64,000 bases of DNA from Lodderomyces elongisporus (lineage: Eukaryota > Ascomycota > Pichiomycetes > Serinales > Debaryomycetaceae). Below the pieces are notes generated by a model. It worked only from the letters and a program-made list of their open reading frames with translations. It did not search any database and was not told the origin of the DNA. How positions within the stretch are numbered: the stretch's first letter is position 1; each line of letters starts with the position of its first letter. The position numbers and the translations under genes were made by a program. Below are positions 38,810-48,280 of this stretch, one piece after another. Location of the stretch: NCBI RefSeq assembly GCF_030384665.1, contig NC_083679.1, positions 682,001-746,000 on the forward strand. The letters run 5' to 3'.

Positions 38810-40801
38810 ATGCCTTCAACAGCAGCCGCAACGACAACTACGCCCACACCCACACCCAAAACCAGGTCTACTTCCAGACCTGGTGTCACAAACAAGGCCG
38901 ACAATGAATGGGCAAGGGCAGAATTAGATGTCATCAAAGAACAACAGCAGCAAGAAAAAATTGTTAACGAAGAGTTTAAGATTTGGAAAAAGACTGTACC
39001 TTTGCTTTATGACTTGATACATACTTTTGCATTACCCGAGGTATCCACAGTAGTGCAATGGATACCGGAATACAAAAAGCTGAATGGTAATGGAAACTTT
39101 ACAGAAACAACTTTTCTTTTAGCAAGTAATTGTGTCAACAAGGCAGATAACTGTGTGCAACTCGGTTCTGTAAAGTTGCCATCTACGATTGTTGAGAAAG
39201 GTAAAGAGATTCCAGTTCCTACTGAAGGTTCCGAAACTGCAGATTTTAAGATCCTCAATAAATGGAAACAGGCGAATGAAGTATACAAATTAAAAGTGGC
39301 GCCAGATGGAGCTAATGCGTTATCGTTCAATAGTGATGGTGTCATACACAGGTTTGATTTACTAAACAAAAGTGTCTCAGATTACAAATACCACAAACAA
39401 GGTGGTTATGCCTTAGAATGGATTGACAACTCTAGGTTCCTTTCTGGTTCAAAAGATTCGCAGATTGCATTGTGGCAACTAGATAAACCATCTACACCCA
39501 TTCAATTATTTAAAAGCCATTATGGTGCCATAAATGACATATCTGCAAGTGATGAAAACATCTTTGGTTCCGTTAGCGATGATTCAACTACGCAGTTCTA
39601 CGATATCAGATTATCCAGCTCAGATAATTCTTCTGCGTCAATGTCTTCTGCTAATCCATACATTAAGATTGAAAACAAACATATTCAAAATTCCATCAAA
39701 TTTCACCCAAATATCAAGACTCTTTATGCCACTGGTGGAAAAGATAACATTGTTTCATTGTATGACTTGAGAAACAACAAAGAGCCCATCAGAAAATTTT
39801 ATGGTCACAATGATTCCATTAAACAATTGGAATGGGATTGGACCAATCCTTCTATATTGGCGTCGACTGGGTATGATAATAGGGTTTTGTTTTGGAACTT
39901 GGAAAATCTTGACGAGGAATACCTGTACCCCGATTCTTCGACTCCAACGTCCACCGAGGCTCCAAGAAGAAGAAATACCCAAGTTGTCAAGATTGATCCT
40001 TGCTTGAAATTTGTTCATGGCGGACATACTGACCGAGTAAATGACTTTGCAATCCACCCAAAGATTAAAAATTTGTTTGCTACTGTAGGGGATGATAAAT
40101 TATTAGAAATATGGAAACCAAAGAGCTTACCCGTTGAGGACGTCGACGAAGAAGAAGAAGCAGAAGAAGAAGAGGAAGAGGAACAAGAGGAACAGGAGGA
40201 GGCAGAAGAGGAAATTAAAAGAGAGGAAGCAGAAGGAATAGAAGGAAGCGAAGCAGAAGAAAAAGAAGAAGAAGGAAAAGTTGGAAAAGAAAATGAAGGA
40301 AAAGAAGAAGAAGAAGAAGAAGACAAGGAGAAAAAAGTGGAGGACATAGAAAAGGATGAAAAAGAAGTCACCAAACAAGAGGATGAACTGAAACCAAGTG
40401 AGGAAAAGAGGAAAGATGAGGAGGTGAAGGATGGAACAGAGGGAAAAGAGGAAATTAAAGAAGACGTAGAGATGAAAGAAGAAGGAGAGAAACCACTGGA
40501 AACTGAGAAGCAAGAGGATGCAGATGTGGAAATGAAAGATGTTAGCGAAGAACCTAGAAACAACGATGATAATACCATGAACGAAGAACCAAAAGAAAGT
40601 AGTTCAAAGGACTTGAAAGCAGATACAAAAGGAGAAAATAATGGCTCAACAATATCAGCTGACGAACCTTCTGCTGCAGCAGATGATATGGAACTAGACG
40701 AAGAGAAGAAAGGTATATCAATCGAAAAAGAAGGGGCCGCAGAAACTAAGAAAGATTCATCAGCTACACCTGATGTTGACACTATTAGCGGCAATAACTG
40801 A
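38810..40801 (+). CDS. HAT2: Hat2-like histone-binding WD40 protein with long acidic tail
   Basis: The 663-residue protein is far longer than S. cerevisiae Hat2 (401). The N-terminal helix EEFKIWKKTVPLLYDLIHTF (residues 54-73) is the conserved H4-binding helix of RbAp46/48 proteins. Repeats follow, such as RFLSGSKDSQIALWQL, TLYATGGKDNIVSLYDLRNN and HGGHTDRVNDFAIHPKIKNL, and end near LLEIWKPKSLP at about residue 440. The WD part aligns better with Hat2 than with Msi1. Hat2 partners Hat1 to acetylate newly made histone H4. The remaining 220 residues are an uninterrupted Glu/Lys-rich tail, unusual for the family. The ATG at 38810 was chosen; an upstream in-frame TTG adds only four residues. Confidence 0.88.
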   Translation: MPSTAAATTTTPTPTPKTRSTSRPGVTNKADNEWARAELDVIKEQQQQEKIVNEEFKIWKKTVPLLYDLIHTFALPEVSTVVQWIPEYKKLNGNGNFTETTFLLASNCVNKADNCVQLGSVKLPSTIVEKGKEIPVPTEGSETADFKILNKWKQANEVYKLKVAPDGANALSFNSDGVIHRFDLLNKSVSDYKYHKQGGYALEWIDNSRFLSGSKDSQIALWQLDKPSTPIQLFKSHYGAINDISASDENIFGSVSDDSTTQFYDIRLSSSDNSSASMSSANPYIKIENKHIQNSIKFHPNIKTLYATGGKDNIVSLYDLRNNKEPIRKFYGHNDSIKQLEWDWTNPSILASTGYDNRVLFWNLENLDEEYLYPDSSTPTSTEAPRRRNTQVVKIDPCLKFVHGGHTDRVNDFAIHPKIKNLFATVGDDKLLEIWKPKSLPVEDVDEEEEAEEEEEEEQEEQEEAEEEIKREEAEGIEGSEAEEKEEEGKVGKENEGKEEEEEEDKEKKVEDIEKDEKEVTKQEDELKPSEEKRKDEEVKDGTEGKEEIKEDVEMKEEGEKPLETEKQEDADVEMKDVSEEPRNNDDNTMNEEPKESSSKDLKADTKGENNGSTISADEPSAAADDMELDEEKKGISIEKEGAAETKKDSSATPDVDTISGNN

Positions 40802-41167
40802 GTAGCCCATGTATTGTATTAATAATAGGAAACGGTGAGTAGAAAAGTCAACGATATTTACAACTGTTATTCTTGTTGTAGAAGTAAACTATCTGTTCAA
40901 AGTATATTCAGAGATTGTATAAGAAAAAAAAAAATGGCTCTTAGTAAGATGCGCTTGAAACGGATTTAACTCCGGAGATAACAATCACGATCGCGTCCTC
41001 GTTCGAAACAATTTTCTTTTTTTTTTTATTATTAGCAAAATAATAATTAAAGAATGATAATATTCGAGATCAATCCTCCTTCTTCTAAATTAGATAGCTT
41101 CAAGCACCCAAAATCTTATTTTCAGTTAACATTCTACCATCAAGGCCAAAAGAAAAAAAAAATAGAA
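40802..41167. other. Spacer between HAT2 and OGG1
   Basis: This 366-bp spacer has an A12 run near 40924 and a T11 run near 41019. An in-frame ATG at 41054 would add 38 residues to OGG1; see the OGG1 entry. Confidence 0.5.
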
Positions 41168-42370
41168 ATGACCAACCTGATTTTATGGCACAAGCTACCC
41201 ATTTCTGAGACAGAACTCAATTTATCTATAGTTTTGCGATGTGGTCAAACTTTTCGCTGGAAGAACATTAATAATGTGTGGACTTTTGCAACCAAGGACA
41301 GAATCTTATTGTTGAAACAGGAGCAACGACAACAACGATACCACCACCAGCACCACCACCAACAACAACAACAACAACAACGAGAGAACGATTTTATCGA
41401 ATATTCACATATAATGAAAAGCGACAAGAAAGGCACATACAACGACACGCTTTCGTGGATTTCAGATTATTTTACATTAGACACGAAGTTGCACGACTTG
41501 TACGCTTCATGGAAAGTCAGTGGCAAGAAGTACAGCACCACCATTTCCAAGTTCGACTCACATACAGGAATACGTACGTTGCGACAAGATCCGTGGGAGT
41601 GTTTGATCTCATTTATTTGCTCATCAAACAACAACGTCAAAAGGATATCCAAAATGTGTGATAATTTGTGCGAGCATTTCGGAGACTTGGTGAATGAATA
41701 TGAAGGTTATAAACACTATAGTTTCCCCACACCAGAGCAACTTTCTGCTTCGAACACCGAGAGTAAACTTAGAGAGTTGGGCTTTGGGTATCGAGCGAAA
41801 TACATTTACCAAACGGCGAAAAAGTTTACTAGTCCCGAGTATCCTGATATCACGATTGAAAAGTTGATGTCTATGAGGGACATGGATTATGAGCAGGCAC
41901 ATGAATTTTTGCTACAACTTTCAGGTGTTGGTCCTAAAGTTGCTGATTGTATCTGTTTGATGTCACTCGACAAGCATGATGTTGTACCAATTGATACTCA
42001 TGTATATCAAATTGCCGTGAGAGATTTTAAATACAAAGGGAAAAGAGATCTCAAAACATTAAACAAAGAGATGCATCGGAATATAAGAAAGTTTTTCCGT
42101 GACATCTTTGGCGATTACGCAGGATGGGCACAATCTGTTTTATTTGCTGCCGACTTGAATGACTTCAACAACGGTACAAATGTAGTTAGTGTGGAACTTT
42201 CTCAATCAAAAGGTTTGAAAAGAGAAGTTGACGATGATACTGACGCAGTAAAAAATTCTGTTGTGACTGGAACCACTACAACTACTACAACCACTACCAC
42301 CACCTCCACTACCGCAAACTCAAGAGCCGTGAAGAAAAGGCGTACAACGTCTGTCAAAATAGAAGCGTGA
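41168..42370 (+). CDS. OGG1: 8-oxoguanine DNA glycosylase/AP lyase
   Basis: With the ATG at 41168 the protein has 400 residues (376 in S. cerevisiae). The start MTNLILWHKLPISETELNLS and VLRCGQTFRW match the family N-terminus. DPWECLISFICSSNNNVKRI and LRELGFGYRAKYI are near-universal Ogg1 blocks. The helix-hairpin-helix LSGVGPKVADCICLMSL carries catalytic Lys257, and DTHVYQIAVRDF carries Asp276. Ogg1 removes 8-oxoguanine opposite C in nucleus and mitochondria and cuts the strand by beta-elimination. A Gln/His run at residues 52-72 is inserted in the N-terminal domain. The C-terminus has a Thr run and a KKRR basic stretch that may be a nuclear signal. An upstream ATG (41054) could give a 38-residue extension. 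Confidence 0.94.
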   Translation: MTNLILWHKLPISETELNLSIVLRCGQTFRWKNINNVWTFATKDRILLLKQEQRQQRYHHQHHHQQQQQQQRENDFIEYSHIMKSDKKGTYNDTLSWISDYFTLDTKLHDLYASWKVSGKKYSTTISKFDSHTGIRTLRQDPWECLISFICSSNNNVKRISKMCDNLCEHFGDLVNEYEGYKHYSFPTPEQLSASNTESKLRELGFGYRAKYIYQTAKKFTSPEYPDITIEKLMSMRDMDYEQAHEFLLQLSGVGPKVADCICLMSLDKHDVVPIDTHVYQIAVRDFKYKGKRDLKTLNKEMHRNIRKFFRDIFGDYAGWAQSVLFAADLNDFNNGTNVVSVELSQSKGLKREVDDDTDAVKNSVVTGTTTTTTTTTTTSTTANSRAVKKRRTTSVKIEA

Positions 42371-42602
42371 GTTTGGGTTCATTCCATATGTATCTCGCCT
42401 TCACATATTCTTCTCTTGTAATTATTGGAAAATTATGAATGGGTATAAGGATTTTTGATTTTCAATTTTTACATAAACAATGTATAAACATTTCTCTTTA
42501 TATTCTTAATTGTAGTTTATTACTTATTTATACAATATAAAAATGCTGTTGATGATGTTAACTAACTAAATTCTCCACGATGCTAATTCCATGATGTTTC
42601 GT

Positions 42603-42932
42603 TTAATCGAACAAACCGAATCCCATGTCGTCGTCAGATTCTTCAGCAGCTTCCTCTTCCTTAGCTTCTTCGGCAGCAGCATCACCACCGGCAGCAGCAC
42701 CGCCAGCAGCAGCAGCTGGAGCAGCACCACCGGCTGGGGCAGAAGCAGCAAAAGAGAACAACAACTCTTTCAAGTTCTTACCCTCAACAGCCTTGGCGAA
42801 GATGTCAGCCCAGATGGAGTCAACTTCAGCACCTGCAGCCTTGGTGATGGCCAACAATTTGTCGGAGGTGATTTCTTGGCCAGCGTCGGCTAAGATCAAT
42901 GCCGCGTATGAGACGGAGGATTCTTGTGACAT
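42603..42932 (-). CDS. RPP1: 60S acidic ribosomal stalk protein P1
   Basis: The 109-residue protein has the P1-type N-terminal helical domain ([20 protein letters not shown], then [20 protein letters not shown]), an Ala/Gly hinge and the invariant tail [14 protein letters not shown]1 pairs with P2 on uL10 and recruits elongation factors to the ribosome. The second helix ([10 protein letters not shown]) and IWADIFAKA are P1 rather than P2 features; whether it is P1A or P1B cannot be told. Its promoter is shared with YAE1 and has a CCCTAA next to TCACGTGA. It converges on OGG1 with a 232-bp spacer. Confidence 0.95.
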   Translation of the reverse strand: MSQESSVSYAALILADAGQEITSDKLLAITKAAGAEVDSIWADIFAKAVEGKNLKELLFSFAASAPAGGAAPAAAAGGAAAGGDAAAEEAKEEEAAEESDDDMGFGLFD

Positions 42933-43043
42933 GGTGTAGTTTGGTGTTATGTGTATGTATGTATTGACTAAGTAGCCGTGACTCGCGACCCGCGATATAG
43001 CGGATTTTTCACGTTAGTTTGATGTTTTTGGCAATCTCTGGAT

Positions 43044-43101
43044 GTGAGAGTGAGAGTGAGAGTGAGAGTGCGAGTGAGAGTAAGTGCGAGTGCGAGTGCG
43101 G
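43044..43101. repeat. (GAGAGT)n hexanucleotide array with variants
   Basis: About nine units of GAGAGT, GCGAGT or similar, between the RPP1 start and its likely upstream activating sites. Confidence 0.88.
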
Positions 43102-43127
43102 GTAGAAACTCAAGACCACGAGTATAG

Positions 43128-43143
43128 CCCTAATATCACGTGA
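43128..43143. promoter_or_regulatory. Tbf1-like CCCTAA plus Cbf1-like TCACGTGA
   Basis: The two motifs lie two bases apart, about 200 bp upstream of RPP1. Tbf1 and Cbf1 are the known ribosomal-protein gene regulators in Candida albicans, in place of Rap1. The motifs are seen; binding is inferred. Confidence 0.6.
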
Positions 43144-43592
43144 TACTGTTCATTTTAATAGGAATGATAGTCCTTGAGGTTGGATAATTGTACTATGAAA
43201 CGGAAATATGAATCTCCATTAAAGGTATCAATCATATTCGATAGGAAATTCAATGGACTTTACAGTTGTATACCAAGACGTAGTTTTCGGTTGTGTTTTA
43301 GAGTAATATTTTTATCTTTTTCTTTTTCTTTCAAACACGTAGAGTTTCAAAAGGTAACTTGGCAGTGTCGTCAAGTTATCGGATCGCGCTCGGCTTTTAG
43401 ATAAGATACACGAGATGCCGTGACATATACCTATATACCTTTGTATGTATGGTTATCTGGTTTATACATAAATAGCGACATATATCCCCACACTTTTCCC
43501 GAATAAAATAGCACAAGATGCAACCTTCATATAAAGACTTGCACTGTGCATGCCAATCTAACTCGCAAACGAACCAGTCATCAGTATACTCC

Positions 43593-44072
43593 ATGTCAGA
43601 TGATATATGGGAAGATGATGATAATGATGAAGAACAAGAAGGGTACGACAGAGGTGACAACAGCAACGACTATAATAAAGATGGCGTCAGTGCTCGACAA
43701 CAGAATAAGCAAACACAAAGTCTTGCAATGAATGAAATTGCAAGGCGTCATAGAAAGCAGGGATATGTAGATGGCCTTGCAAAGCACCAAGAGGAGAACC
43801 TACAAAAAGGGTTTGATTTTGCTTACTCCATCGGCGCGGATTTGGGTATTAAAGTTGGTCGATTACTAGCCAAGGCATGTATTGCAGATGGCGCTAATAA
43901 CGATTTGAAAGACAAATCGGGTGGCAGTGGAAACGGTCTGGGATCATTGAAGGAATGCATGAATGCACTTAACATCTCGAAAGTTTTGGACCTGAAGTAC
44001 TTTGACGACCACTTGAACTTAAAAGATGGAAAGCATGGGTTAATCGAAGAATGGCAAAACAAAAGCAATTGA
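43593..44072 (+). CDS. YAE1: Yae1, Rli1 Fe-S maturation adaptor
   Basis: With the start at MSDDIWEDDDND the protein has 159 residues, close to yeast Yae1 (141). The signature RRHRKQGYVDGLAKHQEENL is followed by QKGFDFAYSIGADLGIKVGR, the deca-GX3-type repeat block of this family. Yae1 with Lto1 links the CIA machinery to the ribosome-recycling ATPase Rli1/ABCE1. The D-x-W near the start is a conserved Yae1 feature, which is why I prefer this ATG over one 75 bp upstream (43518) that would add 25 residues. It is divergent from RPP1. Confidence 0.82.
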   Translation: MSDDIWEDDDNDEEQEGYDRGDNSNDYNKDGVSARQQNKQTQSLAMNEIARRHRKQGYVDGLAKHQEENLQKGFDFAYSIGADLGIKVGRLLAKACIADGANNDLKDKSGGSGNGLGSLKECMNALNISKVLDLKYFDDHLNLKDGKHGLIEEWQNKSN

Positions 44073-45297
44073 TGCTGACTGTTGTGATAAAAGAAAGTCA
44101 AAGCAAAATTACAATGCCACGTAGGATTGCACATTTTTTATTTCTTTTTCCTTTTTCCATTTTTCATTTTTTATGGTTTACGCTTTTTTTTTGAAGAGAG
44201 ACAATTCATAAGATGGATTTCTAACACGGCAATCGTATATCAAACTAATCGAAAGAAACTATCTGTTTAAGAATTGAACACGATGATAAATTTCCGGTAT
44301 TGAATAGTGAGCATACTTGCAGAGAATCTCAAGTGTTACATTCCAATGAAAACCACCAGTTTTGTGCAATCTCAATGTTTTGTGTATTGCATAAGCCAGG
44401 GTCTATGTCGATTTTTTTATAAACTCAGTACTCTGTTGATACAATAAAACAGTCAATATGAGTTACGTATGGCTAACAAGAGCCAAAATAAGAGCCAAAT
44501 CAAAGCCAGTTTTACTTTGCTTTCCCCACTTCAACTTGTGACCTCATGTGAGTTTAGTGCTAGGTAAGGTTTTTACTTTTTTCATGTTTTTTCATGTTTT
44601 TTTTTGTTTTTTGCTTTTTTTTTTTTTCATTTTTTGTATTCCTTTCTATTATTTGTTAATAGGAAAAAACATTTTAAATAAAATGTTATGAAACGACATT
44701 TCTAGTATCTATAGCAAGCAGTATTAATTAAATATTTGTAGCCCACATTTCCCAAAGTCGCTTTTCAAAAGTGTTGATATGTTTATCTAAAAGTATACTA
44801 TGTTGGTCCTTCCCCACCTTTATATTTTTCGGTGCTTACCGAAATGCTCAACTGAGGCTCTGTCTTTTTATTTTTCTTGTGCGTTAAAAAAATAACACTG
44901 TGGTTTGCGCTCATTAATTTGCGCTCTTGCGAAACATCTCGTGAAAGGTGCAGCAGACCTCGCATCTTACTTTTATGCAAGCTTAAAGGAAACAAGGCAT
45001 AGCAAGGAGATTACTTTGCTCAGAAGTCTACGAGAAAGTACCTTCCACACCAATTGACATCTTTCATGATATCATTGTTTTAGAGGCAAAATACCGTTTG
45101 ATCCAATTTAGTCTGCTATCTATTTTATCCCTATTTTTTTTTTTATTTTAATATATATATATATTCCAAGGATTACCAAGCTTCATTATTTTTTTTAATT
45201 GAATTTTGAATTACATTTCAGAGCACTTACCATTCCTTAATACCTTTCCGGCCCCCCTCTCCCCCACCCACAGCATTGCTACAGTTTAGACCTAAAT
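44073..45297. other. Spacer between YAE1 and the P-loop gene
   Basis: This 1.2-kb stretch has T-rich tracts at 44570-44640 and 45125-45150, a TA tract near 45152-45164 and an inverted repeat TTCGGT-GCTT-ACCGAA at 44828-44843. No gene is seen; a 55-codon frame on the minus strand (44798-44965) lacks any family feature. Confidence 0.45.
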
Positions 45298-46419
45298 ATG
45301 TATTCCACACCTACACCTACACCAGACGTACGGCGTCTTCACGACTATCAATCACCATCAAATTTGACCAATCCTATAAGATTAGCATTCCTTGGAGGAC
45401 CCAAATCGGGAAAGACTTCACTCATTTCCAAGCTTACATTGGGCAATTTCATGGACACTTATTACCCTACCAACAAAGTTAATCCAATACTATTCAACTT
45501 TGAGCCCGAGTCCAAATTTGCACAAGATATTCTCAAGGGTAAGACAATATCCAACACCAAGTATTATAATCTTCCACCAATCCTACATCGAGAAATAACT
45601 GGTCCTTCATCTATTTCTTCCTCAACTTCTTCTTCCTTTGCATCTCCATCAGCATCTAGCTCGAGCTCAAACCCCAATATTGCTCCGAAAGCCACTATTC
45701 AAAATAATGGACGGTACCAAATTACACCTGATGGTCAAATCACACCCATCTTGATAGAACTCATTGATACTCCATCCTTTAACCCTAAGCAAGTTGTCCC
45801 ATTCCTCGAGGCATCTCTCTACACCAATTTGGATAAGGAGATTCTTCGTAATTTGGCAAATGAACCACGAAAACCTGTGTCGACCAATCCACTACTTGTG
45901 GCCAGTGGTGCGAGTGAACTTAATGGAAATGTCGATGGATATTTCTTTGTCTATAGTGCAATAGCAAGTTATAATCCTCCAGCCTATGAAGAGGGACCAA
46001 ATACAGAGTTGTCGAATCAGCACACATTCAGTTTATTAGCAGTTATGAAAGATGCTTTGGATGATGCATGGGAAGAATATAACAAGTACAAATCAAATTG
46101 GGAAGTTGGCCAAGAAGCTGATGTGTTTTCATTCAAAAATGCTTTTAAGGGGTTTTGGAAAGATGATAAAACAAAAAGGGCAAACAAATGGGGCGAAAAC
46201 AACACGAGTTTTAGACAATCACCTCCAGTGTGGATAGTTTGTACTCACACAAGAAGCCAACTTGCATCGGTAAAGTTGATTGAAGATGGAAAACAACTAA
46301 GTCGCGACTGGAATTGTGGCTTTATTGCAGTTGATAGTACAAATGACGACGAGATCAATTTAATGCTACCGTTGATGATTAGAGATATAGTAGAAGTGCA
46401 GCGTATACGAAAACGATAA
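45298..46419 (+). CDS. Ras-like P-loop protein with divergent G motifs
   Basis: The 373-residue protein has a clear P-loop, LAFLGGPKSGKTSLISKLTL (29-48), followed by FMDTYYPTNK where Ras proteins have the switch I Thr. ILIELIDTPSF (151-161) sits where DxAGQ is expected, with Ala-Gly-Gln replaced. A Ser-rich insert (about 103-125) separates these. Later, VWIVCTHTRSQLAS stands where N/TKxD is expected, but Lys and Asp are missing. WNCGFIAVDST resembles the SAK loop. So it looks like a Ras-fold protein that may bind nucleotide weakly or not as guanine-specific. There is no C-terminal CAAX; it ends VQRIRKR, basic. I do not recognise the gene. Function unknown. Confidence 0.7.
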   Translation: MYSTPTPTPDVRRLHDYQSPSNLTNPIRLAFLGGPKSGKTSLISKLTLGNFMDTYYPTNKVNPILFNFEPESKFAQDILKGKTISNTKYYNLPPILHREITGPSSISSSTSSSFASPSASSSSSNPNIAPKATIQNNGRYQITPDGQITPILIELIDTPSFNPKQVVPFLEASLYTNLDKEILRNLANEPRKPVSTNPLLVASGASELNGNVDGYFFVYSAIASYNPPAYEEGPNTELSNQHTFSLLAVMKDALDDAWEEYNKYKSNWEVGQEADVFSFKNAFKGFWKDDKTKRANKWGENNTSFRQSPPVWIVCTHTRSQLASVKLIEDGKQLSRDWNCGFIAVDSTNDDEINLMLPLMIRDIVEVQRIRKR

Positions 46420-46538
46420 AAGATTTGGGACAACTCTGGTGACGATATCGGTTGGGAAATTACTAAACATATTATATACAAAAATGAGCACGTCATCGCC
46501 ACTACTATAAACATAAACATAAACAATTAAACTTCGTT

Positions 46539-46541
<3 letters not shown>

Positions 46542-46570
<29 letters not shown>
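46542..46570. repeat. (CT)n microsatellite
   Basis: About 14 CT units in the convergent spacer between the P-loop gene and MAM33. Confidence 0.88.
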
Positions 46571-46575
<5 letters not shown>

Positions 46576-46662
46576 GCCCCGCTCTCTTTAATTGTTCCAT
46601 TATCACTTACTCACATAATCCCTACCTCTTTACTTTAATATACGCATTCTCTTCCTCTAGAT

Positions 46663-47472
46663 CTAGTTCAAGAATTTTCCGATTTCATTGATCCATAATC
46701 TGTACTCATCTTCTTCTTTCACATCACTGTAGGCAACAATAAAGTCAGCCAAGTCGTTGTTGACACCTTTTTCAAGCAAGTAATTTTCGAATTCAGTTTG
46801 CAAGCTCTCATCCAACTCGGCAAATTTAGGACCTTGGTAGTTAAATTTGTCAACAAACTCATTTTGTTCTTGAACATTCTTAATAAACTGTTTAACGTCT
46901 TTTTGAACATTGATGAAATCAATCATGATAGAGCTCTCAGTGTTTTGCAAAAGCAAGCTAAAGAACAAACCAGTGTTGTCCGGTTTTTCAACAAGAACCT
47001 TAACGTTACATAATAATTGATCCAAGGAATCAGCTTCTTCTTCCAAATCACCTTCCATAGCCTCAAAATCTTCTGTAGGGATGTCAGTGATTTCATCAAT
47101 GTCAAAGTAAACGTGGATAATGTTTCCGGTTGATTCATCGGTTTTCACCATTTCCACGTTGGCCTTACCTGGTGAAGCAATGATCTTGAAACCACTTTGG
47201 GAGAGGAAATCTTGGTAACTGCTTTCCAACTCATTTGGGATGGCACTAACAACATCCTTTTCGGATTTGATAACTTCCTTGAGTGCTGCTTCGGCACTTT
47301 CGTTGAGTCTGACACAAGTGTTGTGGAATGATCTAACACTTGTCAAAGCGTTGACTGCTAAAGGCTTTACAACTGTAGAGAAGGCTTTTGTTCTCAATTG
47401 AGGCTTGAGTGGAGACAATGCCAATCTTTTGGCAAGGTTGGCGCGTGCGCTGTTGGATAAAACTCTCGACAT
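46663..47472 (-). CDS. MAM33: Mam33, acidic mitochondrial matrix protein (p32/gC1qR family)
   Basis: The 269-residue protein matches Mam33 (266). The first 50 residues are a basic, Ser/Arg-rich matrix-targeting sequence (ANLAKRLALSPLKPQLRTKA). The mature part is acidic, with VYFDIDEITDIPTEDFEAME and the C-terminal YSDVKEEDEYRLWINEIGKF typical of the doughnut-shaped p32 trimer. Yeast Mam33 supports mitochondrial translation and Cox1 expression. A (CT)n tract lies just past the stop. The call is secure. Confidence 0.92.
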   Translation of the reverse strand: MSRVLSNSARANLAKRLALSPLKPQLRTKAFSTVVKPLAVNALTSVRSFHNTCVRLNESAEAALKEVIKSEKDVVSAIPNELESSYQDFLSQSGFKIIASPGKANVEMVKTDESTGNIIHVYFDIDEITDIPTEDFEAMEGDLEEEADSLDQLLCNVKVLVEKPDNTGLFFSLLLQNTESSIMIDFINVQKDVKQFIKNVQEQNEFVDKFNYQGPKFAELDESLQTEFENYLLEKGVNNDLADFIVAYSDVKEEDEYRLWINEIGKFLN

Positions 47473-48280
47473 TGTTTCTTCTTTCGTTTTTTCCTTTATC
47501 TTCCTTTGTATATCAGTTTAGGTTTGATTGTGTGCAGTAAGATGGGGTTTGTAATGAAAAAAAAAAGGGAGGTAGATGGAGTCAAGAGAGATGGATTTAA
47601 TCAATTGAAAAAGGAGAAAGCAAGAGACAGAGAGAGAGAGGGAAAGAGAGAAAGGGAAAGAGAGAAAGGGAAAGGGGAGGCAAGAAGAATTTTAAGGGAT
47701 ACTTACAATGCTACCAAATGTTGTTGTATAGTTTAATAAGTAGTTAAGTAAACATCAAGCCAAAATATATGTGGCATCCGAGCACGGCTAAATTAGATCA
47801 GTATCAAGAAAGTGAAAGGAAGAAAAACTGCACCCAATGAACTCATAGTTGAGAGAAATATATGTATAAGGTGAAGCTTTGTACATGAACTTTGCGCTGT
47901 TGATGCACAATATTTTTACTTTTCTTAAAATATATGATTACAAATATGAATGTCCAACTTTCCTAGTCCTTTACACAAATTGTGTAAAATGTTGACAGAA
48001 ATGATATTGAAGTAAAAGAAAATATTTTAAAGAATAAAGGGGAAACAAATAAAGCAGAAAACAGAAAACAGAAAACAGAAAACAAAAAAAAAGTAATAAT
48101 AGTAAATACATTTCTATCGTTCATTTACGTTATTTTCATGCATGTAATTGTTTAGTGATACTTGAGTTTGATCAAGAACCTGTGCTTCCCTTCGTCGTGG
48201 TTTCTTGGTCACATATATATATATATATATATATATAAACACACAAGTGCTATGTCTTGCCTCCTTCACCTGCATACTTC
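47473..48280. other. MAM33 5' flank / CLB2 3' flank
   Basis: This 808-bp stretch has GA-rich GAGAGAAAGGG repeats at about 47628-47680, four AAAACAG units near 48056-48085 and an (AT)13 tract at 48212-48237. No gene is seen. Confidence 0.45.

Larger units (their letters stand above)
42933..43592. promoter_or_regulatory. Bidirectional RPP1/YAE1 promoter
   Basis: This 660-bp spacer holds a GAGAGT hexanucleotide array at 43044-43101, CCCTAA (Tbf1-like) at 43128-43133 and TCACGTGA (Cbf1-like) at 43136-43143. TATA-like sequences near 43420-43475 would serve YAE1. Confidence 0.6.

Noticed and set aside
40015..40794. 259-codon Ser-rich minus-strand frame
   Set aside because: It is the mirror of the Glu/Lys-rich HAT2 tail (GAA/GAG read as TTC/CTC); composition explains its length.
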